Of a stretch of DNA of 64,000 bases, positions 10,426 through 18,971 are shown in pieces. The translations under genes were made by a program, and so were the position numbers. This DNA is from Veillonella nakazawae (GTDB lineage Bacteria > Bacillota > Negativicutes > Veillonellales > Veillonellaceae): NCBI RefSeq assembly GCF_013393365.1, contig NZ_AP022321.1:1-64000 (forward strand). The letters are read 5' to 3'. Under the pieces are notes generated by a model, which saw nothing but the letters and a program-made list of their open reading frames with translations, had not been told where the DNA came from and searched no databases. Position 1 is the stretch's first letter; each line of letters opens with the position of its first letter.

Positions 10426-11235
10426 ATGGTTATAGATAGTCACGAACACGTAATATTGCCAACCGAAAATCAAATAGAGTTGATGGATCAATCAAAAATT
10501 GATAAAGCTATTCTATTTACTACAACTCCTCATCCCGAACAGTCTCATTCTTTACAGGAATTAAAACAACAAATTTCTATGCTAAGTTCCGTGTTAAATG
10601 GAGATATAAATGCGAAAGAAAAGAAAAGACTATATGAAAATAATATAAAAGATTTAACCACAGCAATGAAATATTACCCTGATAGATTTCTAGGTTTTGG
10701 AAATATACCATTAGGTATGACACCATTCGATATAGAATTATGGATTGACAAACAAATATGTAGAAATCACTTAATGGGGCTTGGAGAATTTACACCTAGT
10801 ACTATTGCTCAAATACAACAAATAGGGGACATTATGAAAATAGTATGCTCCAATAGAATATATCCCCTCTGGATACATACATTTCTACCAGTAACAAAAG
10901 AAATGATATTTTCACTTGTAGATTTATGTAAAAAATTCCCTACAGTGCCAATCATTTTTGGTCATTTAGGTGGTACTAATTGGATGGAATTAATTGAATT
11001 AGCAAAAACAGTACCTAATATATATTTAGATTTATCAGCACAATTTACATCTATAGCAACAAAAATGGCATTATTAGAACTGCCTGAAAGATGCTTATTT
11101 AGTTCTGATGCACCATATGGTGACCCCTTTCTCTATCGACAAATGATAGAATATCTAAGTCCATCAAAGACAATCACAAATCTAGTATTAGGAGAAAATA
11201 TTATGGAATTGCTTACCAAATTAAATCTACTGTAA
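10426..11235 (+). CDS. Amidohydrolase-2 family metal-dependent hydrolase
   Basis: 269-residue TIM-barrel hydrolase of the amidohydrolase superfamily (PF04909 type). The N-terminal metal motif is DSHEH at residues 4-8; later metal or catalytic segments are WIHTF, FGHLGG and the C-terminal FSSDAPYGDP. AGGAGATGAATAACA precedes the ATG. The substrate cannot be read from sequence; relatives include decarboxylases and lactonases. It is AT-rich compared with gyrB or lysP, and pairs divergently with an HxlR regulator, suggesting an inducible detoxification or degradation unit acquired as a cassette. Confidence 0.82.
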   Translation: MVIDSHEHVILPTENQIELMDQSKIDKAILFTTTPHPEQSHSLQELKQQISMLSSVLNGDINAKEKKRLYENNIKDLTTAMKYYPDRFLGFGNIPLGMTPFDIELWIDKQICRNHLMGLGEFTPSTIAQIQQIGDIMKIVCSNRIYPLWIHTFLPVTKEMIFSLVDLCKKFPTVPIIFGHLGGTNWMELIELAKTVPNIYLDLSAQFTSIATKMALLELPERCLFSSDAPYGDPFLYRQMIEYLSPSKTITNLVLGENIMELLTKLNLL

Positions 11236-11251
11236 TATGTCTGTTTGATTA

Positions 11252-11716
11252 AATTAATTCCTATGTTATTTTTTATGGTTTCCCAGTGAATATCGTTTTA
11301 CTCGTGCATTTGCTATATCGATATTTGTAGAATACTGTGCAGTCCAGTACGGTCCTATCAATCCTCGCTGTGGTCTTCGTAAAGAATGCCAGCCATATGC
11401 CAAAATATGGAATGCATCTAATCCTAAACAAATTGAAACGAATCCAGCATATGATGCATTATTGGCAGCTAACCAAAAGCGATTAATAAGTGCCGAAGGC
11501 ATACAATTACGGACTAATCGTTCCATACAAATGGAAGGTACCTTCGGTGTACTTAAAGGGGACTTTCAATTTAAACGATTTAACCATCACCGTAAAGATA
11601 ATGTTCATAAAATACTCTATATTCTAGCAATGGGATTTAATCTTGCAAAATTACATAACAGAATACAATCTGGCCGAATTAACAAGATCTTATTCGAGAT
11701 AAAAGAAGTAGCTTAA
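11252..11716 (+). pseudogene. 5'-truncated IS1182-type transposase remnant
   Basis: The C-terminal part of a DDE transposase. A continuous frame after a stop near 11250 encodes FLWFPSEYRFTRAF, then cysteine-containing CAVQYGPINPRCGLRKEC, and from 11462 the diagnostic tail RSIQMEGTFGVLKGDF with FNHHRKDNVHKILYILAMGF and NLAKLHNRIQ, typical of IS1182-family transposases. The N-terminal half and most of the DDE core are absent and there is no start with a ribosome site, so it is dead. No terminal inverted repeat could be assigned. Confidence 0.82.
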
Positions 11717-11768
11717 ATCCAAAAAATTTTAATCTGATTAGGACTTATTTAAGTGCACTTAAAAATGA

Positions 11769-11819
11769 AAAATACCAAGAGCTTTAAAGAACGTATTACT
11801 TTAAAAGCCTTGGTATTTT
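11769..11819. terminator. Long hairpin after the transposase remnant
   Basis: AAAATACCAAG (11769-11779) pairs with CTTGGTATTTT (11809-11819), with additional AGCTTTAAAG / CTTTAAAAGC pairing inside. T-rich flank gives a plausible bidirectional terminator; it could also be a leftover end of the insertion sequence. Confidence 0.55.
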
Positions 11820-11897
11820 CTATATTTTAAAAAGACTGCAACTAAAATGCGGTTTCACCGCATTCTGTTACAGCTCCTTTGGTATGTAATAAATGGG

Positions 11898-12003
11898 CTC
11901 TTAAAAAATAGAATAGGCGTGTACTAATTTAAAAAAGGTATGTATAGTACTCATAAAAAATAGAATAGGCCTGTTCTATTTTAAAATAGGGATATGTATG
12001 TAA
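11898..12003. repeat. Two imperfect tandem copies of a 52-bp AT-rich unit
   Basis: Copies begin CTCTTAAAAAATAGAATAGG (11898) and CTCATAAAAAATAGAATAGG (11950) and then drift apart. The spacer 11717-12159 otherwise holds only the two hairpins listed here and no credible gene. Confidence 0.6.
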
Positions 12004-12010
12004 GGTAATA

Positions 12011-12042
12011 AAAAACAGCAGGGCTGCCACCCTGCTGTTTTT
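12011..12042 (-). terminator. Terminator of the RND operon (hairpin A)
   Basis: AAAAACAGCAGGG / CCCTGCTGTTTTTT around CTGCCA. U-runs occur in both directions; for the minus-strand RND operon ending at 12160 it is the natural terminator. The hairpin and about 60 adjoining bases resemble the element at 18022-18105. Confidence 0.85.
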
Positions 12043-12159
12043 TATTTGTTGCGTGAATACATTGCAACTTATTTAATTCCCTTGTCAAAGTTATATTAAC
12101 ATTATCAGAATTAGTAGTCAATCAATTATTAGATTATAATAGATATCTATTTATATTAT

Positions 12160-15100
12160 TTATTTAACCTTATACCATGTTGCATACATGACTGGTAATA
12201 CGATAAGTGTTAGAACTGTTGCCACTAGTAAGCCGCCGCTAAAGGCGATGGCAAGTGGGCTCCAGAATACAGATCCCATAAGAGGAATCATGCCTAAAAT
12301 CGCTGCGATAGCGGTGAGCATGATAGGACGGAAACGAAGTGTAGCGGAGTTGATAATCGCTTCAAGTGGTTTTTGTCCTTCTGCTTTGTGGATTTCAATT
12401 TGGTCTAACAAGATAATGGAGTTACGGATAATCATACCCGAAAGGGCGATGATACCTAGAATAGCCATAAAACCTAATGGTGTTCTCGTAATATTAAGGG
12501 CTAATACGACACCGATTAATCCGAGAGGCGCTGTGAGCAAAGCCATAATCATGAGAGGAATACGCTTTAATTGGAACATGAGGATTGTCATGATCACAAA
12601 GAGCATAATTGGCATTGGTTTTACTAGATTTTGTACGGCTGTTACGCTCTTTTCAGCAGCCCCATCAAGTTCAATGGTATAGCCTGTAGGCAAGGAATCG
12701 CGAATGTCTTGTAAGGATTTATAAACCTCTTTTGTTTTCGCATTGCCTAAAACACCGGCTTTTACATTGGCGTGAATGCTGATCGTTGGCATCATATTTC
12801 GGTGCCAAATAATACCATCCTCTTGGGTCATGGTGATGGTTGCAATTTGGCTAAGCGGTACATAGGAACCATTGCCTGTTTGAATAGGTAAGGAGGACAG
12901 AGCACTTAAGTTGTGTTGTTCGTTATCTCCTAAACGGAATGTCACAGGAATTGTTTGGTTACCTTCGTAGTATTCACCAGATTTTGTACCCGACAATAGA
13001 CTTTGTAAGTGTAAGGATACGGCATAGCTATCGATACCGAGTAGGCGAGCCTTGTTAGGATCGATATGAACATTAGCTACTGGTTCCGTATCTGGCCAGT
13101 CAAAGGCTATGTTATGCAAATCCTTATCGCCTTGCATCTTGCCTTTCACTTGGTTGGCAATGTCTTTTACCACCTTTTGATCAGGTCCAGATACGCGGAG
13201 CATCACTGGATATTTAGATGGTGGCCCAATTTGTACAAATTGAGCATTTACGAGGGCTGAAGGAAATTCTTCATTTAAATAAGAAGTTAATTCACCATAG
13301 AGTTTATCTCGATCCTCTAAGGATTTTGTAACGATAACGTACTGCAAGAAGTTATTTCGTTGCAACTCAGGTTCCAAGGTGAGAACGAAACGCGGAGAAC
13401 CTTGTCCTATATAGGATGTAAAGGTCGAAATGTGTTCGTTACCTTGTAAATGTTCATCGATGATTTTTGCCTGATTTGCAGTGTATTCAATAGATGAACT
13501 TTGAGGAAATTGCATGGATACGATGATTTCATTACGCGTTGATGATGGGAAAAATTCCTGCTTAATCAATGGTAGTGAAAGTAGGGATAATACAAAGGCA
13601 CCTAAGGTGATGAGTAATACTACCTTATGATGTCCTAAAGCCCAATGTAACAGTCTTTCAAATTTATCATAGAATGTAACATTGAGATTGTGCATGATAT
13701 GGTCTCGTTTGGTCCATTCGGATTCAGGTTTTGGAGCCTTGTTTTCTATGATTTTATAGCCGAGAACAGGGCTGACGAGAACAGAGGCGAACCAAGATAG
13801 GATGAGAGCCATAAATACAACGATGGATAGAGATTTTGTAAACTCTGCTACCATACCTTGCGCTAATGCTAATGGCAAGAATCCAGCGCAAGTAATAAGC
13901 GTACCAGATAGCATAGGGAATGCTGTTGATTGGTAAGCGAAGGTAGCAGATCTAAAGTGACCCCAACCTTCTTCGAGCTTAACGCTCATCATTTCTACTA
14001 CGATGATGGCATCATCTACGAGAAGGCCTAGTGACAAGATAAGAGCACCAAGGCTAACCTTGTGCAAATAGATTCCGCTTTCATACATCAAAATGAAGGT
14101 CGTAGACACAACAACTGGAATCGTGAGTGCTACAACAACGCCTGTACGTAAGCCAAGAGATGCAAAGCTTACGAGTAATACGATGGCGATGGCTTCAAAT
14201 AGAGATTGAGAGAAATCGCCAATGGATTCCTTAACAATATGTGGCTGATTTGATACTTGATCGAGTTCAAGGCCTGCAGGAATAGTTTTCTTCAATTCTG
14301 CTAGCTTTTTATCGATAGCTTCACCAAATTCCACATTATTGCCACCTGCATCCATGGAGATGGCAATACCTATAGCTGGCTTGCCTTCATAGTAGAATTG
14401 AGGATCACTAGGATCTTGGTATGTCATGGTCACATCAGCCATGTCGCCAAGGCGCAAGGTTTGATTATTGATGCGAATTGGCATATCTTGTACGGCTTGT
14501 GGACTATCGAATAGGCCGTTCACGCGGAGATACACATTATTCGTATCCGTCGTAATCATACCAGCTGGAACCATCATACTTTGCTGTTTAATAGCCGTTA
14601 AAAGCTGTTGAGTACTGATTTTATAGGATGCTAGTTTATCCTTATTAATCGTTACATTAAGGGTTTGTTGTTGCACCCCAATGAGGCTGATTTTTTTTAC
14701 ATTTGGAACAGATAACAACTGACGTTTTAAGTCTTCTGCTTGTTGACGCTTTTCTTCGTACGAGAATTCATCGCCGCTAATGGCGTAGATAATGCCGTAT
14801 ACATCATCGAATCTATCGTTGATGGTAGGGCCTTGAACGCCTTGCGGCAGTGATTTCCATTCGTCGTTAATCATGTTCCGCGCTTCTTCCCAAGCGGGAC
14901 GGATTTTATCAGATGGTAGGTTTTCTTTCAGATTAATATAAATAACTGATTTGCTGCCATCTGTGAAAGATTTTGTATAATCCACGCCCGGAAGATCGCG
15001 CAGTTTTTCTTCTAATTTGTCCGTTACTTGATCCGACATTTCTTGTGGGGAAGCCCCCGGCCAAGCAACGCCGACCACCATGGTGCGCATCGTAAAGTCT

Positions 15101-15222
15101 GGGTCTTCCATACGGCCCATGTGGTTATATGAGAAGATGCCAAAGGTGAGTAGCACAGCCATGAAGTAGTAGATAATGGACTTGTGTTTGAGGGCCCATT
15201 CGGCTAAGTTAAATTGTTTCAT
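12160..15222 (-). CDS. RND-family efflux permease (AcrB-type)
   Basis: 1020-residue inner-membrane proton-driven pump subunit. The usual RND arrangement is visible: an N-terminal helix (about 12-32), a large periplasmic loop, helices 2-6 (about 340-490), a second periplasmic loop, and helices 8-12 at the end. The proton-relay aspartates lie in LGLLVDDAIIVVEMM. Its ATG overlaps the stop of the adaptor gene by 4 bases, so translation is coupled. No outer-membrane TolC-type gene is nearby; the third component must be elsewhere. The substrate cannot be predicted. The sequence places it nearer small-molecule than heavy-metal pumps, but this is only an impression. Confidence 0.93.
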   Translation of the reverse strand: MKQFNLAEWALKHKSIIYYFMAVLLTFGIFSYNHMGRMEDPDFTMRTMVVGVAWPGASPQEMSDQVTDKLEEKLRDLPGVDYTKSFTDGSKSVIYINLKENLPSDKIRPAWEEARNMINDEWKSLPQGVQGPTINDRFDDVYGIIYAISGDEFSYEEKRQQAEDLKRQLLSVPNVKKISLIGVQQQTLNVTINKDKLASYKISTQQLLTAIKQQSMMVPAGMITTDTNNVYLRVNGLFDSPQAVQDMPIRINNQTLRLGDMADVTMTYQDPSDPQFYYEGKPAIGIAISMDAGGNNVEFGEAIDKKLAELKKTIPAGLELDQVSNQPHIVKESIGDFSQSLFEAIAIVLLVSFASLGLRTGVVVALTIPVVVSTTFILMYESGIYLHKVSLGALILSLGLLVDDAIIVVEMMSVKLEEGWGHFRSATFAYQSTAFPMLSGTLITCAGFLPLALAQGMVAEFTKSLSIVVFMALILSWFASVLVSPVLGYKIIENKAPKPESEWTKRDHIMHNLNVTFYDKFERLLHWALGHHKVVLLITLGAFVLSLLSLPLIKQEFFPSSTRNEIIVSMQFPQSSSIEYTANQAKIIDEHLQGNEHISTFTSYIGQGSPRFVLTLEPELQRNNFLQYVIVTKSLEDRDKLYGELTSYLNEEFPSALVNAQFVQIGPPSKYPVMLRVSGPDQKVVKDIANQVKGKMQGDKDLHNIAFDWPDTEPVANVHIDPNKARLLGIDSYAVSLHLQSLLSGTKSGEYYEGNQTIPVTFRLGDNEQHNLSALSSLPIQTGNGSYVPLSQIATITMTQEDGIIWHRNMMPTISIHANVKAGVLGNAKTKEVYKSLQDIRDSLPTGYTIELDGAAEKSVTAVQNLVKPMPIMLFVIMTILMFQLKRIPLMIMALLTAPLGLIGVVLALNITRTPLGFMAILGIIALSGMIIRNSIILLDQIEIHKAEGQKPLEAIINSATLRFRPIMLTAIAAILGMIPLMGSVFWSPLAIAFSGGLLVATVLTLIVLPVMYATWYKVK

Positions 15223-16283
15223 TGACTAACCGCCGTCCCTTCTTGTAATTGTTGAGTACCTGCGGTGATGACAATGTCGCCCTTAGCCAAACCAGATGTA
15301 ACGATGACGGAGTTTTTACCGAACTCACCAGTCTTAATAGGAACGAGATGAGCCTTCTTATCTCGGATAATATACACTGCATTATTGCCATTAGAATCTT
15401 TCACAAGAGCCGTCAATGGAATAGAAATATTGGTGCTATCTGTGGTAGATAGATTAGCATTGACCGTCATGCCTAGTTGTACCTCTTTTGGAGGATTTTG
15501 TAAGGTAATTTTTACGGTATACGTTCTCGCTACAGGGTCAGGAACTGGTGAAATTTCTCGCACCACACCTTGTACAGTTACATCTGGTAGAGCCCAGAAT
15601 GTAATATTGGCAGGGCTGCCCACATGAACCTTGGTCATTTCTTGTTCGGGAAGGGCAATGACTGCTTCTGGGTCGTGACCGGCCGCTAAGGTGCCAACGC
15701 TTTGACCGGCTGCTACGACTTGGCCTGCTTCAATATTGAAAGCAGTAATAATACCTGTATCAGGAGCCGTTAAATTGGTATAGCTATTTTGATTGCTACT
15801 CAAGTTGAGGCTGGCCTGTGCTTGTTGTAATTGAGCAGATGTGGCATTCAATTGGTTTTCTGCTTGATCTAATTGCAACTTACTAATCGCTTGTTGAGCA
15901 TAGAGCTCGCGATATCGTTTCGCATTGGTTTCTGCTAATTCATAGGCAGATTGAGCAGCTTTCACAGCACCCTCAGCATTTTGTACTTGAGCTGATGTAT
16001 CTGAACCATTAATTTGAGCAATTACTTGGCCTGCTTGTACAGTATCACCGACATTGACAAATTTGTTTATGACGCGACCCCCAATTTGAAAGGCTAAGTT
16101 TGTTTCTGTTTTATTATGGATAGTGCCTGCATAGCCAGCACTAGTAGTACCAGATTCTTCACCGATGGTGATGGTGCGCACCTTGAGGCTAGTATCCTCA
16201 GATTGCTTTTCAGATCCACAACCACTGATTATAGCGGTCCCTATTAAGAGGGCTCCTATGGTTGCTATGACTTTTTGATTCAT
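15219..16283 (-). CDS. RND efflux periplasmic adaptor lipoprotein
   Basis: 354-residue membrane-fusion protein. A lipoprotein signal is present (lipobox ISGC, Cys22), so it is anchored by lipid. Then come a half-lipoyl segment (QIGGRVINKFVNVGDTVQAG), an alpha-helical hairpin rich in Gln/Ala (about 105-165), the returning lipoyl half (LTAPDTGIITAFNIEAGQVV), a beta-barrel region and a C-terminal membrane-proximal part. AAAGGAGAG precedes the ATG. It is first in the operon with the RND permease. An AT-rich upstream region with a palindrome suggests local regulation. Confidence 0.93.
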   Translation of the reverse strand: MNQKVIATIGALLIGTAIISGCGSEKQSEDTSLKVRTITIGEESGTTSAGYAGTIHNKTETNLAFQIGGRVINKFVNVGDTVQAGQVIAQINGSDTSAQVQNAEGAVKAAQSAYELAETNAKRYRELYAQQAISKLQLDQAENQLNATSAQLQQAQASLNLSSNQNSYTNLTAPDTGIITAFNIEAGQVVAAGQSVGTLAAGHDPEAVIALPEQEMTKVHVGSPANITFWALPDVTVQGVVREISPVPDPVARTYTVKITLQNPPKEVQLGMTVNANLSTTDSTNISIPLTALVKDSNGNNAVYIIRDKKAHLVPIKTGEFGKNSVIVTSGLAKGDIVITAGTQQLQEGTAVSQ

Positions 16284-16370
16284 AGAATCTCTCCTTTATA
16301 CCACACATAAGCCCTATGATACACAACTACATATAGGTAGCATTCATAGGACTATATATTTTATGAGAAT

Positions 16371-16394
16371 ATATCTAATTTAGCTATTAGATAT
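16371..16394. promoter_or_regulatory. Palindrome upstream of the efflux operon (operator candidate)
   Basis: ATATCTAAT (16371-16379) and ATTAGATAT (16386-16394) form a perfect inverted repeat with a 6-base centre, and further partial TCTATTAGAT motifs follow to 16435. The spacer 16284-16492 has no gene. No regulator gene is adjacent, so binding is speculative. Confidence 0.45.
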
Positions 16395-16492
16395 ATAGTA
16401 GATAATAGTTCTATTAAATCTATTAGATTTTATTATATATTTTATACAATTTAATAATACTATATTTATATGTAAACGGCTAGGGGGTATAC

Positions 16493-16524
16493 AAAAAAGT
16501 GAGTCCTCCATAGGAGAACTCACT
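16493..16524 (-). terminator. Terminator of the CNNM/CorC-type gene
   Basis: On the minus strand AGTGAGTTCTCC / GGAGGACTCACT is followed by six U residues (the A-run at 16493-16498), about 45 bases after the stop codon. Confidence 0.88.
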
Positions 16525-16568
16525 CTTTATATATCTACAATGCTCATAAATCTACAAGCTAGTAGGTA

Positions 16569-17933
16569 TTATTCTTTTTCTTCTGTTTCTTGTACTACGA
16601 TAGGTTCTTCATAGGTTACAAGAATTTTGTCGATACGGGTGTTATCCATATCTACTACTTCAAAGGTATAGCCATTCCATTTTGCTTTGTCTAATTCTTT
16701 TGGAATGCGGCCAAAGAGAACGTTTAATAGACCGCCCATTGTTTTGTACAAGTCTTTTTCTTCGCCTGGTAATTCTTCATCGATGTGGAAGAATTCTTTA
16801 AATTCGTCTACGTCGAGAAGGCCATCTACAAGCCAGGAGCCGTCTTCACGTTCGACAATTTTATTCTCTTCTTCCATGATTTCTTCTTCACCGGAAGGCA
16901 TGAGACCTACGATTTCTTCCATGATATCATGTAAGGTTACAAGACCACTGAAACCACCGTACTCGTCGAGAACGATTGTTTCGTGAACGCCTTCTGTACG
17001 GAGTACATTCAACAATTTCATGAGAGTAATGGATTCTGGAATGAGTAATGGTTCTTTCAAACAAGATTCAATAATATCATGAATAGAGCGTTCGCTAGGA
17101 CGTTGCATGATCTGTACCAATACGTCAGATACAGTTACGAGACCCTTTAGTTCGTCCAAGGAATCGGTACCTACAGGAATGCGGTAATGGTTAGCATTTT
17201 TGAGGACTTCCATAATTTCATCTTCTGTGCTATTAAGATCAATCCATTTGAGCTGTGTACGAGGTGTCATGATGTCGCCAGCATTCATATCTGCTAGGTG
17301 GAAGATATTTTCTACGAGGATAGGTTCCTCTTCTTCGTAAGCACCCATAGCAACGCCTTCGGTGAGCATCTTGTTGATTTCAGACTCTGTAACAGGAGCC
17401 TCTTCTTTCACAGTCACGCCTAGTAATTTTAAGAGGAATTCTGTGGAAACGCCGAGGAAGCTAACGATAGGTTTTAATGCTACAGATAACCAATAAATCG
17501 GTTTTGCTACTACTACGGCGATGCTTTCAGGACTATTTAAGGCTAAACGTTTTGGTACGAGCTCGCCAATAACGAGGGATAAATAGGTGATAATAGCAAC
17601 GATGAGTAAGGAGCTAATGGATGCTGCATAGGGCTCAATACTTGGAATATTAGCTACTAAAAACTCTTCTAATGGACCAGAGAAGGTTGCACCAGAATAC
17701 AAACCAGTTAAAATACCAACGAGGGTAATACCAATTTGAATAGTAGAAAACATATTATTTGGATTCTCTGCTAATTCAAAGGCTTTTTTTGCACGCTCGT
17801 TGCCTGCTTCGGCCATTTCTTCGAGTTTACGTTTTTTTGCATTGACGATGGCTAACTCTGTCATAGAGAACAAGCCGTTGGCGATGATTAATACGACGAT
17901 AATTATAAAATCTAAGGTCAGATCACTGTCCAT
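16569..17933 (-). CDS. CNNM/CorC (HlyC) family membrane protein with CBS pair
   Basis: About 454 residues from the chosen ATG. The N-terminal CNNM (DUF21) domain has helices near 5-25, 58-80, 90-110 and 120-145 with the signature SMTELAIVNAKKRKLEE. The cytosolic part has a CBS pair beginning at GDIMTPRTQLKWIDL, and the C-terminal CorC_HlyC transporter-associated domain (EDGSWLVDGLLDVDEF) is followed by an acidic tail. Such proteins are implicated in Mg2+/Co2+ export or resistance; older names call them hemolysins. The frame is open further upstream to 17975, but AAGGAG precedes the ATG at 17933 and the membrane domain starts there. Confidence 0.88.
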   Translation of the reverse strand: MDSDLTLDFIIIVVLIIANGLFSMTELAIVNAKKRKLEEMAEAGNERAKKAFELAENPNNMFSTIQIGITLVGILTGLYSGATFSGPLEEFLVANIPSIEPYAASISSLLIVAIITYLSLVIGELVPKRLALNSPESIAVVVAKPIYWLSVALKPIVSFLGVSTEFLLKLLGVTVKEEAPVTESEINKMLTEGVAMGAYEEEEPILVENIFHLADMNAGDIMTPRTQLKWIDLNSTEDEIMEVLKNANHYRIPVGTDSLDELKGLVTVSDVLVQIMQRPSERSIHDIIESCLKEPLLIPESITLMKLLNVLRTEGVHETIVLDEYGGFSGLVTLHDIMEEIVGLMPSGEEEIMEEENKIVEREDGSWLVDGLLDVDEFKEFFHIDEELPGEEKDLYKTMGGLLNVLFGRIPKELDKAKWNGYTFEVVDMDNTRIDKILVTYEEPIVVQETEEKE

Positions 17934-18021
17934 GTAAGTAGACACTCCTTTTTTATGACATATCATTCTGCACATGAGAATATTAAAATATTACTCTTTA
18001 GTATACCATATAACTAGCACA

Positions 18022-18051
18022 GAAAAAGCAGGGCGGCAACCCTGCTTTTTC
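18022..18051. other. Terminator-like hairpin between divergent genes (hairpin B)
   Basis: GAAAAAGCAGGG (18022-18033) / CCCTGCTTTTTC (18040-18051). It lies between the minus-strand CNNM-type gene and a plus-strand methyltransferase gene, where no transcript needs to end. On the minus strand it is preceded by AAGGAAGTTA and a short frame M-R-S-I-C-C-T-Q-K, giving the look of a leader attenuator for the CNNM-type gene. Its sequence and flank resemble hairpin A at 12011. Confidence 0.5.
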
Positions 18052-18193
18052 ATTTTTGCGTGCAACATATTGAACGCATTAACTTCCTTTGTCATATATT
18101 ATGATACATGATTACCTTTAATTTGTAAATATTGCTCTAATAAGGGTATAGTATATATAAATATCAATTTAGTATTAAAAATAGGTCATACAA

Positions 18194-18820
18194 TTGGGAA
18201 CTCATGATGGTATTAGATATATGACAAGTGAACAGGAATGGGAACAGGTTTTACAAATAAAAACAGCAGGCCGCGATGATAGTCGGTCAGATACGGAGCA
18301 TCATCCGTATGAGCCGACCGATTATTGTGTCCTTGAGCGGTTGGCGAACAGCGGTCATATTCGCAAGAAACATACCCTTATCGACTATGGCAGTGGCAAG
18401 GGCCGTGTTAGCATTTTTATGGCTTACCAAACGGGCTGTCACTCCATCGGTATCGAATATGATGAACGATTGTATGAAAAGGCTCTTATCAATGATGAAA
18501 GCCCAGCAGCGCGCAATCGGGTAAGTTTTGTGCACGGTGATGCGGCGCTCTATGAATTACCAGCTCAAGCAGATCGATGCTTTTTCTTTAATCCCTTTGC
18601 ACTCCATACGATTAAGCGCGTTCTAGGAAATATCTTTGATTCCCTATATCATCATCCGCGTGAAATCAAATTATTTTTCTACTACGTCAACGAAGAGGTA
18701 GAAAACTTCTTAAATAACCATGTGCGACTCGAACAAGAAGAACCTATCGATTGCAGCGATCTATTTGAAGAAAGCGATGAAAAGGAACGAATTTTAGTGT
18801 ATTCAGTTAATTTATTTTAG
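18194..18820 (+). CDS. Class I SAM-dependent methyltransferase
   Basis: 208-residue Rossmann-fold methyltransferase. The SAM-binding motif I is LIDYGSGKGRVS (D64 to G70), motif II is the acidic IGIEYDE, and FVHGDA follows. The later segment RCFFFNPF stands where motif IV lies. The substrate is unknown; the family includes small protein and metabolite methyltransferases. The start is uncertain: TTG at 18194 or ATG at 18221, neither with a strong ribosome site. The upstream region is AT-rich with a TATAGTATATATAA stretch that may be the promoter. Confidence 0.78.
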   Translation: MGTHDGIRYMTSEQEWEQVLQIKTAGRDDSRSDTEHHPYEPTDYCVLERLANSGHIRKKHTLIDYGSGKGRVSIFMAYQTGCHSIGIEYDERLYEKALINDESPAARNRVSFVHGDAALYELPAQADRCFFFNPFALHTIKRVLGNIFDSLYHHPREIKLFFYYVNEEVENFLNNHVRLEQEEPIDCSDLFEESDEKERILVYSVNLF

Positions 18821-18971
18821 TGCATTGATTATTAAGGAAAAAGCAGATAAATTCTGATATAATAATATATTAGAGATTATAAAATCAAATTATTTTTTAT
18901 GGTTCTATACATTGATTCGTATGCGCTAATGTAGTGGATAGGGCTGAGTGTATTGAAGACTGGAGGTACCC

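Noticed and set aside
11266..11526. Minus-strand frame over the transposase remnant
   Set aside because: The plus-strand frame gives recognisable IS1182-type transposase sequence; the minus frame does not resemble anything.
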